A DNA stretch of 39,072 nt from Filomicrobium sp. (GTDB lineage Bacteria; Pseudomonadota; Alphaproteobacteria; Rhizobiales; Hyphomicrobiaceae), in contig JARFQY010000092.1 of NCBI GenBank assembly GCA_029287535.1, positions 1-39,072 on the forward strand, written 5' to 3'. Every line of letters begins with the position of its first letter. The stretch's first letter is position 1. The position numbers and the translations under genes were made by a program. A model generated the notes under the pieces. That model did not search any database and was not told the DNA's origin. It saw only the letters and a list, made by a program, of their open reading frames with translations. Below, in pieces: positions 20,914 to 30,082 of the stretch.

Positions 20914-22995
20914 ATGGCACACGCCACGTCGTTCGATACGGATCCAAGCCTGGAGCAACACAACGATCGCGTTGTCGTTGTCGGTGTCGACCGTTCGAAG
21001 CAATTTCGTCGGGCGAGGCGCCACACCTTTCTGGTGCGGGCGATGCGCCTACTGCTGCCGGTGTCCGCTGTCACCTCGATCGGCCTTTATGCGTTTTCGG
21101 CGATCGGCACCGTAGATTGGAGCCGCAGTCTAACGCCGCTGCTGCCGCAGATCCTGCCCGAGAACCTGACCATGCAGAACCCCCATTACGAGGGGTACAC
21201 AGATGACGGCGGCGCCTATCAGGTGCGCGCGCGTCATGCCCGGCCCGACTTCGAACAGCCACACGTTGTCAAACTGGAAGGGATTTCGGGCGAACTTACC
21301 GACGCCAAGAAGGTCAAGACCACCATGGCCGCCGCGGATGGCGTATTCAACACGCGACAGAACGTGTTGGAGCTCGGCGGGGGCATCAAGATTTCCTCAG
21401 ACGATGGAATGCGGGCTGAGCTGGAGACGGCGACCGTACGCACAAAAAGCGGGCAGATTGTCTCCGAAGACCCCGTCGAGGTTGGCTTTAAGGGCGGCGA
21501 AGTAAAGTCGGACACGGTCAAGATTTGGCAGAAGCAGAAGCTTGTTCACTTCGATGGCAATGTTCGCACCAAACTCATGCCGCCACCCGATGACAATAGC
21601 GCCAAGCCGGCTCCAACAACGAAAAAGCGCGAGACGCAGTCTGCTTTCCTGGGCGCATCGAATGAACCCGTCAACATCCAGTCCGCGCAATTGCAAATCG
21701 ATCGTGGCGCGGGAACCGCCAAGTTCGAGGGCCAGGTGAATGCGGTTCAAGGAGATCAGTCACTGCAAACCGCGCAACTCATCGTTGACTTCGAGGATGC
21801 AAAACCAGCCGATCAGAAGAGCGGCGGGTCGCAAATCGGCGGCGACGCTTCACAAATCAATACGATCGAGGCGCCCAAGCCCGTGATGATGCGGCGCGGT
21901 GAGACTGAGCAGGTGACCGGTCAGTCCGCTCTATTCGACGTGAAAAACGATACGGCGAAGATCATCGGCAGCGTGGTCATTTCGGCAGGGCCCGAACGCC
22001 GTGCGGTGGCGGACATCGCCGAAATCAACTCAAAATCGGACACGATACTGCTTGAGGGCAATGTGATCGTTAACCAGGGCCCGAACGAGATCCGTGGCGA
22101 GCGGTTATTCGTGGATCGCGCCAACGGCACCAGCAAAGTCTCAACACCGAGCGGGGCGAACGGTAAGCCGGGGCGCATTTCGGCGAGACTGCAACAAGAT
22201 CGCCCGGCGACGGCGAAAAAGAAGAAAGCCAAAGGCCAAGCGCAGGCGCTTGCCAAATCAAAGGCTGCCAAGCCAGGCGCCCTGTTGTCGATGACGGGAT
22301 TCAAAAGCGAACCGGGCGCACCAACCCTCATTGAATCCGACGTTCTGAATGTGAATGACAAGCAGAAAAAGGCGGTTTTCAGCGGCAAGGTGAAGGTTGA
22401 CCAAGGGCGAGTGTCCATGCGCGCCCAAGAACTTACGGCCTTCTACTCAGGAGATTCGAGCCTACTGGCGCCGGCTGAGCCCAAGGCTGCCAAAAAGAAA
22501 GGCGCGACGAGCCAGGTGAAGCGTATCCGCGCGACGGGCAAAGTCTTCGTCAAATCAAGCACCGACGGTCAAACCGCTTCTGGTGACTGGGCCGATTTCG
22601 ATGTGAAGAACAACACCGTCACGCTGGGCGGTGATGTCGTCCTCAATCAGGGCAAGAACGTAATCAAGGCCAAATCTCTCAAGATCGACATGGAGACCGG
22701 TAACGCCTTGATTGAGCATCCGCCCGATCAGCAAGGCACGACCAGTTGGGTCTCTTCGCTATCGAAAAAGGGGCCAAAAGGCACGCGAACGACGCCGCTG
22801 CAGCGATCGCCTAGCGGCCGACCAAGTGCCGTATTCTACCCTACTCAGCTGCAGAAGCCGGGGAGCGCAAAGGCCAAACGCCGAAAGACCGATGCGGCAG
22901 CGAACGCCGAGAAGCCACCCAAGCCAAAAGTTCGGCGAGCTCCACGTCCGGCAACGTCTTCCAGCTGGGAAGCAACTGCGGAAACATTTGAATAG
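20914..22995 (+). CDS. LptC-LptA fusion protein for lipopolysaccharide transport
   Basis: One continuous 693-residue frame combines two proteins that are normally separate. Residues ~35-65 hold the single membrane anchor (MRLLLPVSAVTSIGLYAFSAIG); 70-222 form an LptC periplasmic domain (LTMQNPHYEGYTDDGGAYQV and KSDTVKIWQKQKLVHFDGNV). After a Pro/Lys linker (223-245), residues ~250-410 form an OstA/LptA beta-jellyroll with repeats such as DTILLEGNVIVNQGPNEIRGERLFVD. A Lys/Ala linker (433-455) leads to a second OstA part (470-605: VFSGKVKVDQG, ATGKVFVK, VTLGGDVVLNQGKNVIKAKSLKIDM) and a basic, Pro-rich tail. LptA normally bridges LptC to outer-membrane LptD; here the bridge is tethered covalently. 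The position rnd-X-lptB-rpoN is where lptC and lptA lie. ATG 20914 is preferred over 20884. Confidence 0.9.
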   Translation: MAHATSFDTDPSLEQHNDRVVVVGVDRSKQFRRARRHTFLVRAMRLLLPVSAVTSIGLYAFSAIGTVDWSRSLTPLLPQILPENLTMQNPHYEGYTDDGGAYQVRARHARPDFEQPHVVKLEGISGELTDAKKVKTTMAAADGVFNTRQNVLELGGGIKISSDDGMRAELETATVRTKSGQIVSEDPVEVGFKGGEVKSDTVKIWQKQKLVHFDGNVRTKLMPPPDDNSAKPAPTTKKRETQSAFLGASNEPVNIQSAQLQIDRGAGTAKFEGQVNAVQGDQSLQTAQLIVDFEDAKPADQKSGGSQIGGDASQINTIEAPKPVMMRRGETEQVTGQSALFDVKNDTAKIIGSVVISAGPERRAVADIAEINSKSDTILLEGNVIVNQGPNEIRGERLFVDRANGTSKVSTPSGANGKPGRISARLQQDRPATAKKKKAKGQAQALAKSKAAKPGALLSMTGFKSEPGAPTLIESDVLNVNDKQKKAVFSGKVKVDQGRVSMRAQELTAFYSGDSSLLAPAEPKAAKKKGATSQVKRIRATGKVFVKSSTDGQTASGDWADFDVKNNTVTLGGDVVLNQGKNVIKAKSLKIDMETGNALIEHPPDQQGTTSWVSSLSKKGPKGTRTTPLQRSPSGRPSAVFYPTQLQKPGSAKAKRRKTDAAANAEKPPKPKVRRAPRPATSSSWEATAETFE

Positions 22996-23115
22996 CGTCC
23001 GGGGGCAAAGCACTTCGGTCCGTCAGGAACCCGCTCCGTATTTGCTATGCAATAATTGCGCCATTGCCCAAATTGAAATTTTGCGGCAGAAAGAACTGAG
23101 CAGAAAGGATTGTTC

Positions 23116-23985
23116 GTGGTGAGATTCCTGCCCTTAGGACGCGCAAGGCCCAAAACCGCCGGAACTGCATTGCGACACCAGCCGCAGCTTGCCGTCGTCT
23201 CACACGGTGCGACCTATGATGAGGACGCGAGCATTGCCCTACCCCATCAGGCCGCGGAGGGGTGGCTCACCGTCACACAGGTTAAAAAGAGCTATAAGAA
23301 GCGGATGGTCGTCCAGGGCGTGAGTCTCGACGTGCGGCGCGGCGAGTCGGTTGGACTCCTGGGGCCCAACGGCGCGGGAAAGACGACCGTCTTTTATATG
23401 ATCACCGGCCTCGTTCCGGCCGACGAGGGGCAAATCACCATCGATGGGCACGATGTGACGGCGCTGCCGATGTACCAGCGGGCCCGACTCGGAATCGGCT
23501 ACCTGCCGCAAGAAGCGTCGATCTTTCGCGGACTGACCGTGGAAGAGAACATCATGGCAGTCTTGGAGCTGGTGGAACCCGACCGGAAGAAGCGCCGAGA
23601 ACAGCTTGATCAATTGCTGGAAGAATTCACCATCACAAATCGACGGAAATCACCTTCAATCGCGCTTTCTGGTGGTGAACGTCGGCGTTGCGAGATCGCG
23701 CGGGCGCTAGCGACGCGGCCGGCCTTCATGCTGCTGGACGAGCCTTTCGCAGGCGTCGATCCAAGAGCTGTAAACGATATTCAAGAGTTGGTGCGCCACC
23801 TGACACAGCGCGGAATCGGCGTACTGATTACTGATCACAACGTCCGCGAAACTCTCAGCATCGTCGAGCGTGCCTACGTCATTTATGAGGGTCGCGTTCT
23901 GACAAAAGGTAACCCTCAGGAAATCATAGCGAACGAAGACGTACGAAGAGTGTATCTGGGGAATATGTTTGCTAACGAAGGGTAG
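23116..23985 (+). CDS. lptB: LPS export ABC transporter ATP-binding protein LptB
   Basis: A 289-residue cytoplasmic ATPase of the LptB2FG exporter that pulls LPS from the inner membrane onto the LptC-LptA bridge. Walker A is LLGPNGAGKTTVFYMITG; the LptB-specific GIGYLPQEASIFRGLTVEENIMAVLE, the signature LSGGERRRCEIARAL, Walker B AFMLLDEPFAGVDP and switch LITDHNVRETL are all present. About 50 residues before the ABC domain (from GRARPKTAG to HQAAEGWLT) are absent from E. coli LptB. Start is uncertain: AAAGGA at 23104-23109 fits GTG 23116 or GTG 23119, and TTG 23110 is also open. Follows the LptC-LptA gene by about 120 bp. Confidence 0.95.
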   Translation: MVRFLPLGRARPKTAGTALRHQPQLAVVSHGATYDEDASIALPHQAAEGWLTVTQVKKSYKKRMVVQGVSLDVRRGESVGLLGPNGAGKTTVFYMITGLVPADEGQITIDGHDVTALPMYQRARLGIGYLPQEASIFRGLTVEENIMAVLELVEPDRKKRREQLDQLLEEFTITNRRKSPSIALSGGERRRCEIARALATRPAFMLLDEPFAGVDPRAVNDIQELVRHLTQRGIGVLITDHNVRETLSIVERAYVIYEGRVLTKGNPQEIIANEDVRRVYLGNMFANEG

Positions 23986-24034
23986 CCTATCTTTGCCCCG
24001 TTAGTTTCGCAAAGACCAAGCGTTGGGTGGGGTA

Positions 24035-25576
24035 ATGGCGATCAACGCCAAACTTGAGCTTCGACAAAGCCAGCAGCTAGTGATGACGCCGCAATTGCAG
24101 CAGGCGATCAAGCTTCTGCAGTTGTCGAACCTTGAACTCAGTGAATTCGTTGCCACGGAATTGGAAAGCAACCCGCTGTTGGAGCGCGATGACTCCGAGG
24201 AAAGGCCGGTTACCCCAACAGAACGTGAAGTTGCTGATGCAATCCCGGATGGTGATCCAAGCGCTTCAGATGAGTGGGTCGACAACGGCCGCGGCGCCTC
24301 CGAAGCGACCAATACTCTTGATACTGAGTACGAAAATATCTACCCAGATACCTCGGCTGTCGATTTGGGCGAACTTGCCCGCCAGCGGCTCTCAGGCTCG
24401 GATTGGGCCTCGCTGAAGACCCGTGGTGGCGGCGGCAACGTCGAAGATCCCAATCTTGAAGCCTATGTCAGCAGCAATCTGTCGCTGAAGGACCACCTTG
24501 AAGCGCAGTTGCCGCTGGCGCTCATTGACCCAGCCCAACGGCTTATCGGGCGGCATTTGATCGATCTTGTTGATGAGGCTGGATATCTACAAGCAGACCT
24601 TCCAGACCTAGCTGTGAAGCTTGGCGCCGAGCTGGAGCTTATCGAGCAGGTATTGTCCGTACTGCAGACTTTCGATCCCCCGGGCGTCTTCGCAACGTCG
24701 CTTGGTGAATGTCTAAAACTGCAGCTCAAGGATGGAAACCGCTACGACCCGCAGATCGCGTTGCTGCTCGAAAACTTGGACTTACTGGCCAAACATGACG
24801 TCGCGAAGCTGCGCAAGGCGGTCGGCGTCGATATGGACGAACTGTCGGATATGATTAACGAGATCAGAGGCTTGAACCCCAAGCCGGGTCTTGCGTTCGG
24901 CACAGTCCAAGTGCAGCCGGTGGTGCCTGATGTGATTGTCAGGCCGGCCGCAGATGGCAGTTGGTTCGTCGAATTGAACAGCGAGACACTGCCCCGTGTC
25001 TTGGTCGACCGCACCTACTTTGCAAGCGTCTCTCGTACAGCGAACTCGGATGCCGACAAGGAGTACCTTTCCGAGTGCCTGCAGACCGCGAACTGGCTGG
25101 TTAAAAGCCTGGATCAGCGGGCGCGGACGATCCTCAAGGTCGCTCGCGAGATCGTGCGCCAGCAGGATGGGTTTTTTACATATGGAATTCAACATCTTAG
25201 GCCGCTTAACCTGAAGACCGTGGCGGACGCGATATCAATGCACGAGTCGACGGTATCCAGGGTCACGTCGAACAAATACATGGCAACCAGCCGCGGGATC
25301 TTTGAACTGAAGTACTTCTTCACCTCGGCAATCGCTTCGGCGGCCAACGGTGAGGCGCATTCATCGGAATCCGTGCGTCATCGGATCAAGCAACTCATCG
25401 ACGCTGAACGCGCCGAGGCGGTACTGTCGGATGATCAGATCGTCGACATGTTGCGGCGCGATGGCATCGACATTGCCCGCAGGACGGTCGCTAAGTACCG
25501 GGATGCACTGCGAATTCCCTCTTCGGTTCAACGTCGCAGACAGAAAAAAGCTGACGGACAAGTGGCCCGAGCCTAG
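24035..25576 (+). CDS. rpoN: RNA polymerase sigma-54 factor
   Basis: A 513-residue sigma factor that directs RNA polymerase to -24/-12 promoters and depends on ATP-driven activators. Region I is the Gln/Leu-rich start (LELRQSQQLVMTPQLQQAIKLLQLSNLEL) that contacts activators; an acidic region II follows (~50-110); the core-binding domain spans ~120-340; the helix-turn-helix includes LKTVADAISMHESTVSRVTSNKYM; the RpoN box ARRTVAKYRDAL is near the C-terminus. All parts are intact. ATG 24035 lies 50 bp after lptB; GGTGGGGT serves as ribosome-binding site. A strong sigma-54 promoter is present in this window at 6116. Confidence 0.97.
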   Translation: MAINAKLELRQSQQLVMTPQLQQAIKLLQLSNLELSEFVATELESNPLLERDDSEERPVTPTEREVADAIPDGDPSASDEWVDNGRGASEATNTLDTEYENIYPDTSAVDLGELARQRLSGSDWASLKTRGGGGNVEDPNLEAYVSSNLSLKDHLEAQLPLALIDPAQRLIGRHLIDLVDEAGYLQADLPDLAVKLGAELELIEQVLSVLQTFDPPGVFATSLGECLKLQLKDGNRYDPQIALLLENLDLLAKHDVAKLRKAVGVDMDELSDMINEIRGLNPKPGLAFGTVQVQPVVPDVIVRPAADGSWFVELNSETLPRVLVDRTYFASVSRTANSDADKEYLSECLQTANWLVKSLDQRARTILKVAREIVRQQDGFFTYGIQHLRPLNLKTVADAISMHESTVSRVTSNKYMATSRGIFELKYFFTSAIASAANGEAHSSESVRHRIKQLIDAERAEAVLSDDQIVDMLRRDGIDIARRTVAKYRDALRIPSSVQRRRQKKADGQVARA

Positions 25577-25871
25577 GCTATCAGGAGCGACACAGACCGT
25601 TAATGGGTTGCGCTGACTGAGTTGCAGGGGCTTTCACGTTGTTAGCCCGGCCGTCTTGACAGCAACCCGATCGAGCACCGATTGTTGCTGGAAAGGGGGG
25701 CCAGCCAAGGAATGATCCTATACGGCTTGGCCGATGCGATGTGCAGATTGTCCTGACGTAATTGCTGTTCATATTGGGCTCTAAATCTTGATTTATCCCT
25801 GCAAACTGGCTTCTTGAAACCTCTGAGTGGAAAGACCAACTGAACAAAAAACAAAATCCAAGGCGGGACTG

Positions 25872-26480
25872 ATGACACTCCAAGTCACGGGTAAGAATGT
25901 CGACGCCGGCGGCGCCTACCAGACTTACATCATGGACAAGGTCTCCAACGTCCTAGAGAAGTACATCGGCCCGGAAATCTCCGGGCACGTGAGATTGGAG
26001 AAGGAACGCTCAACCTTTCGAACTGACTGCTCCATCCGTTTGCGTACTGGCCTGCTGGTTGAGGCGCACGGTTCGGGAGGCGATGCGTATTCAAGCGCTG
26101 ATGCCGCCATTGAGCGGCTGGAAAAACGGGTACGCCGCTACAAGCGGCGCTTGAAGGACCATCATCACGGCCGTCAGAATGGTGCCGCACTTCCGGCCGA
26201 GCTTCCCGCTAGAGACTACGTTCTGCAAAGGACGGACGAAGAACAAATTGATGATGAAAAACCCGATCAACACCCGGTCATCATCGCGGAAACCGAACGC
26301 TCGATTCGTGAGTTGACAGTCGGGGAAGCCGTGATGCATCTCGACCTTGGGGAAAGCTCGTTTTTGATCTTCAGAAACGCCGGCAGCGGCGGCATAAATG
26401 TTGTGTACCGGCGGCCAGACGGGAATGTCGGCTGGGTCGATCCGGAGACAACTGGGCAAGCGGAATCGGAGGCGGAGTGA
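25872..26480 (+). CDS. hpf: Ribosome hibernation-promoting factor, long form (HPF/RaiA)
   Basis: A 202-residue protein that binds the 30S subunit and dimerises ribosomes into inactive 100S particles in stationary phase. Residues 1-105 are the S30AE beta-alpha-beta domain (MTLQVTGKNVDAGGAYQTYI, GDAYSSADAAIERLEKRVRRYKRRLKDHH), and residues ~135-190 form the C-terminal dimerisation domain (HPVIIAETERSIRELTVGEAVMHLDLGESSFLIFRNA, INVVYRRPDGNVGWVDP). ATG 25872 begins the domain, with GGCGGG close upstream. The 295-bp gap after rpoN contains a hairpin with CAGCAAC and GTTGCTG arms (25660-25690) and must hold the hpf promoter. The rpoN-hpf-ptsN order is conserved in Proteobacteria. Confidence 0.95.
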   Translation: MTLQVTGKNVDAGGAYQTYIMDKVSNVLEKYIGPEISGHVRLEKERSTFRTDCSIRLRTGLLVEAHGSGGDAYSSADAAIERLEKRVRRYKRRLKDHHHGRQNGAALPAELPARDYVLQRTDEEQIDDEKPDQHPVIIAETERSIRELTVGEAVMHLDLGESSFLIFRNAGSGGINVVYRRPDGNVGWVDPETTGQAESEAE

Positions 26481-26597
26481 CCGAGCGTATTGCTCGTCGT
26501 GCTTCCGCCAACCAACCGCTCAAGGAGTTTGCGGGATCTCAGGGCGCAGTCGTTCCAAGGCGTCGACGGGAGGCAGCAAACGGTGGGACAAAAAGCG

Positions 26598-27062
26598 ATG
26601 GATCTGAGTGACCTTCTGGTACTTGAGGGGATTTTGCCCTCACTGAAGGCGAAGAGCAAAAAGCAGGCGTTGCAAGAGCTGGCGGGCAAAGCTGGCGAGT
26701 TGGCAGGGCTCGACGCGCGTGACGTGTTTGATACGCTGCTGCAGCGCGAAAGGCTGGGTTCCACCGGACTTGGGCGTGGCATCGCAATCCCGCACGTCAA
26801 GTTCAAGGACCTCGACCGGATCTTCTGCTTATTCGCTCGATTGCCGGAACCGATCGAGTTTGAAAGTCACGATGACGCACCGGTTGATTTGATCTTCCTT
26901 TTGCTCGCTCCCGAGCACGCCAGCGGAGATCACCTCAAGGCGCTGGCGCGTATTTCACGGCTGGTTCGGGAACCGGCGACACTTGATCAGCTCCGCGCGG
27001 CCAAGGACGCAAAAGACCTGCATGCCGTGCTGTCCAATCCGGTGACGTCAAACGCTGCGTGA
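26598..27062 (+). CDS. ptsN: Nitrogen-PTS EIIA component PtsN
   Basis: A 154-residue EIIA domain of the regulatory nitrogen phosphotransferase chain, which takes phosphate from NPr and controls potassium uptake and other targets by protein contact. The phosphorylated His is in IAIPHVKF (near residue 66), preceded by RERLGSTGLGRG; VDLIFLLLAPEHASGDHLKALARISRLVR is the conserved second half. ATG 26598 gives the standard N-terminus (MDLSDLLVLEGILPSLKAKSKKQALQEL); an upstream in-frame start at 26490 would add 36 atypical residues. It follows hpf by 117 bp and ends facing uppP. Confidence 0.95.
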   Translation: MDLSDLLVLEGILPSLKAKSKKQALQELAGKAGELAGLDARDVFDTLLQRERLGSTGLGRGIAIPHVKFKDLDRIFCLFARLPEPIEFESHDDAPVDLIFLLLAPEHASGDHLKALARISRLVREPATLDQLRAAKDAKDLHAVLSNPVTSNAA

Positions 27063-27101
27063 AAACCCGGGAAGCGCGCAGCGTTTAATGCGTTTGCGCC
27101 C

Positions 27102-27920
27102 TCAAGGTGTGCAGGCGCTCGTATCGCCCAGGACCAGCAGAGCGCCCAGCCCTAGGCCGCCGACCACAATGCGCCACCACCCAAATAGTGCGAAGCCATG
27201 CCGGCTGACATAGTCGAGCAGATACCGCACCACGAAGACGGCGGATATGAACGCCATCACAAAGCCGATTGCGATACTCGTGGCATCGGACACATTTATC
27301 CCCGACCAGTTCTTGTAGAGATCGTAGGCGAAGGCGCCGGCCATTGTCGGCATCGCCAAGAAGAAGGAGAACTCCGCCGCGGAGCGCTTATCGGTGCCCA
27401 TTAGAAGTGCCCCGACGATGGTCGCTCCCGAACGAGAAACGCCGGGCACCATCGCCAGGCATTGGCACAACCCGATTTTGAAGGCGAGACTCGGCGGGTA
27501 GTCCATGACCTCTACGTATCTTGGTTGAAGCGGCATGCGATCGACGACGAGCAGCACGATACCCCCGAGGATGAGCATAATGCAGATCAGCATCGGGCTC
27601 TCGAACAGGACACTCTTGATGAAAGAGTGCCCGAGCGCGCCAATGACGGCGGCCGGAAGAAACGCCAAGAGGATCGAAAAGACAAACCTGCGGGAGCGCG
27701 CGTCTGAGGGCAAATCGACGAGCAAACGAAACAGCTTGGCCGAGTAGACTGAGAGTATCGCCAGGATGGCGCCAAGCTGAATCAAGACCTCAAATGTTTT
27801 CCCCGGTGAGCAGAAACCTAAGAAATGGCCGGCAAGCAGGATATGGCCAGTCGAGGAAACGGGTATGAATTCGGTGAGGCCTTCAAGCAGACCAAGAAGG
27901 ATGACTTGCCACGTCGGCAT
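27102..27920 (-). CDS. uppP: Undecaprenyl-diphosphatase (UppP/BacA)
   Basis: A 272-residue inner-membrane enzyme that removes a phosphate from undecaprenyl diphosphate to recycle the lipid carrier of peptidoglycan and surface polysaccharides. The two catalytic re-entrant segments are visible: [18 protein letters not shown] (residues ~10-27, with Glu, Ser and His) and [19 protein letters not shown] (~155-173). About eight hydrophobic segments are present. ATG 27920 follows GGGGAG and starts the usual [14 protein letters not shown]; an in-frame ATG at 27962 lacks such support. It converges on ptsN with 39 bp between the stop codons. Confidence 0.96.
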   Translation of the reverse strand: MPTWQVILLGLLEGLTEFIPVSSTGHILLAGHFLGFCSPGKTFEVLIQLGAILAILSVYSAKLFRLLVDLPSDARSRRFVFSILLAFLPAAVIGALGHSFIKSVLFESPMLICIMLILGGIVLLVVDRMPLQPRYVEVMDYPPSLAFKIGLCQCLAMVPGVSRSGATIVGALLMGTDKRSAAEFSFFLAMPTMAGAFAYDLYKNWSGINVSDATSIAIGFVMAFISAVFVVRYLLDYVSRHGFALFGWWRIVVGGLGLGALLVLGDTSACTP

Positions 27921-28207
27921 GTATCGCGAATCTCCCCGTATAGAATTCGATGCGGGCAACAAACATGTCCGTCCCGGCCGGGCAAGCGGCCTCGGTTCAT
28001 GGCCCGACGAACACCCAATCGCTGCCGCATACGAGCAACATCTGATCCATGAAGCTGGGGAACCGAGGGCTCTGCGTCACTGCAACTCGCGGATCTACAA
28101 GAACGAATCCGTGTATGATCAGCGCGACGCAAAAGCATGATCAACGCTGACTGACACACGTCTCCGGGAATTCGCGGCGTCAAGGAAGGCGCAATAGAGC
28201 GGGAAAC

Positions 28208-28906
28208 ATGCACAAGCTTACTCATTTCAGGCTTTGCCCGCTGTCGCGCTCAGTGCGCGTTATGTTGGCCGAACTCGGCTTGCAGATCCAATCCGTCGAG
28301 GAGCAGCCCTGGGATTTCAGCGAAACCTTCCTGCGACTCAACCCGGCTGGTGAACTGCCGGTTCTTGAGATCGATGCAGGGCCTGCTTTATGCGGTACTT
28401 ACTCGATTTCCGAGTATGTGGCCGAAGAACTCAAGCGCCATCCTGTGGACGGTCTTGGCGTCCCACTTTTTCCGGGCAACCGAGAAGCCCGGGCCGAGGT
28501 CCGGCGACTGGTCGATTGGTTTCATAACAAGTTGCATAGGGAAGTCACGCGCGAGTTGCTTTACGAAAAGGTATACGCGCGGCTACAGCCAGGCATGAGC
28601 GGGCTTTCTCCCGACGCTGACATCTTGCGAGCGATCCGCGCTAACCTGCGCTATCATCTCAGCTACATTGGTTATCTGGCGCATGGGCGTCGATGGCTGG
28701 CCGGCGAGGATATGTCGTTCGCGGATCTGGCCGCGGCCGCGCATCTGTCGACGATCGATTACTTTGACGAGATACCGTGGGAGACGTACCCGAAGGCGAA
28801 AGATTGGTATGCGCGCATTAAGTCCCGCCCATCTTTTCGGCCTCTTTTGGCCGATCGCATTCCAGGGACACCGCCGCCAAGGCATTACGCGGACCTGGAC
28901 TTTTGA
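28208..28906 (+). CDS. Glutathione S-transferase-like protein (possible FzlA)
   Basis: A 232-residue protein with an N-terminal thioredoxin-like GST domain (FRLCPLSRSVRVMLAELGL; LNPAGELPVLEID; SISEYVAEEL) and an all-helical C-terminal domain (LAGEDMSFADLAAAAHLSTIDYF, YPKAKDWYARIKSRPSFRPLL). The distinctive ending GTPPPRHYADLDF and the position between uppP and queG recall the alphaproteobacterial division protein FzlA, a catalytically atypical GST that binds FtsZ and activates septal wall synthesis. I recall this match from memory and cannot verify it, so no symbol is given. It may instead be an ordinary GST. ATG 28208 lies after AGCGGGAA. QueG follows 18 bp later, so the two are cotranscribed. 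Confidence 0.8.
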   Translation: MHKLTHFRLCPLSRSVRVMLAELGLQIQSVEEQPWDFSETFLRLNPAGELPVLEIDAGPALCGTYSISEYVAEELKRHPVDGLGVPLFPGNREARAEVRRLVDWFHNKLHREVTRELLYEKVYARLQPGMSGLSPDADILRAIRANLRYHLSYIGYLAHGRRWLAGEDMSFADLAAAAHLSTIDYFDEIPWETYPKAKDWYARIKSRPSFRPLLADRIPGTPPPRHYADLDF

Positions 28907-28924
28907 TGATTGCAGGAGTTGTCG

Positions 28925-30082
28925 GTGACGACTCCGCAGAAGTCCTCGCATGAACTCCTCAAAGAGCTCCGGCGACGGGCCGAAGCGCTGCATTTCGATG
29001 CGTTCGGAGTGGCACCGGCGGACCGCCTTCAATCCGCCGGCGCACGGCTGACGGAATTCACCGCACTCGGGCGTCACGGCGACATGGACTGGCTGGAAGA
29101 GACTGCGCAACGGCGAACCGATCCATGTCTGCTTATGCCCTCCGCGCGCTGTCTTGTTGTTGTGGGCATGAGCTATGCGCCAAGGACCGACCCACTCGAG
29201 GCGCTAAAACAGCCGACGAATTCAGCCATATCTGTTTATGCCCAGGGGCGTGATTATCACGAGGTCCTCAAGGGCCGATTGAAGGAGCTTGCCGGGCTGT
29301 TAGCGCGGCGCGCGAACGCGGATGTAAAGGTGTTTGTCGACACCGCACCGCTTATGGAAAAGCCGCTCGCCGCGTTGGCTGGCCTGGGGTGGCAAGGCAA
29401 GCATACGAATCTGGTCTCGCGACGGCACGGCTCCTGGCTGTTTCTCGGCGCGATCCTAACGGACGCGACGCTTCCGCTCGACCGACCATCCGCCGATCAC
29501 TGTGGCAATTGTCGACGCTGCCTGGACGTCTGCCCGACGGATGCGTTTCCCGCGCCCTATCAGCTTGATGCGCGGCGTTGCATTGCCTACCTGACCGTCG
29601 AGCACAAGGGACACATTCCAGTTGCGTACCGCAAGGCGATCGGCAATCGGGTGTTTGGCTGCGACGATTGCCTGGCGGTTTGCCCTTGGAATAAATTCGC
29701 GCAGGTTGCCCGTGAGGCCAAACTGGCGGCGCGGGCCGAGACCGAGAACCCGCCCCTCGGCGAACTTCTGGAGCTTGATGACGCCGGCTTCCGGAGTCGC
29801 TTTTCCGGAACGCCAATCAAAAGGACCGGGCGTAACCGCTTCATCCGAAATTGCCTGATCGCGGCGGGTAATTCTCGAGAAGCTTCCTTGCTGCCGGCGG
29901 TCAGAAGGCTGCTCGAAGACACCTCCCCACTCGTTCGCGCGATGGCGGTCTGGGCGTTCGGAGAGCTCGTCAGCGAGAAGGAATTCGCCGAAACAATGCA
30001 ACGTCACCATCCGCGCGAAACGGATGCCGCCACCATCGTGGAATGGCAACGGCGACGGCACGCAATAGGAGCCACGGAGTGA
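28925..30082 (+). CDS. queG: Epoxyqueuosine reductase
   Basis: A 385-residue cobalamin- and Fe-S-dependent enzyme that reduces epoxyqueuosine to queuosine at the tRNA wobble position. Two [4Fe-4S] clusters are encoded by CGNCRRCLDVCPTDAF and, later, CDDCLAVCPWNKFA; the N-terminal part has FGVAPADRL and VFVDTAPLMEKPLAALAGLGWQGKHTNLVS, all typical of QueG. The C-terminus is HEAT-like (LLPAVRRLLEDTSPLVRAMAVWAFGEL). GTG 28925 follows AGGAG at 6 nt and is preferred over the TTG at 28910 that overlaps it. Its stop overlaps the GTG start of the next gene (GTGA), indicating coupling. Confidence 0.96.
   Translation: MTTPQKSSHELLKELRRRAEALHFDAFGVAPADRLQSAGARLTEFTALGRHGDMDWLEETAQRRTDPCLLMPSARCLVVVGMSYAPRTDPLEALKQPTNSAISVYAQGRDYHEVLKGRLKELAGLLARRANADVKVFVDTAPLMEKPLAALAGLGWQGKHTNLVSRRHGSWLFLGAILTDATLPLDRPSADHCGNCRRCLDVCPTDAFPAPYQLDARRCIAYLTVEHKGHIPVAYRKAIGNRVFGCDDCLAVCPWNKFAQVAREAKLAARAETENPPLGELLELDDAGFRSRFSGTPIKRTGRNRFIRNCLIAAGNSREASLLPAVRRLLEDTSPLVRAMAVWAFGELVSEKEFAETMQRHHPRETDAATIVEWQRRRHAIGATE

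Noticed and set aside
25660-25690. Hairpin with CAGCAAC/GTTGCTG arms between rpoN and hpf
   Set aside because: The 17-nt loop and absence of a U-tract make a terminator or riboswitch doubtful; noted only within the hpf entry.
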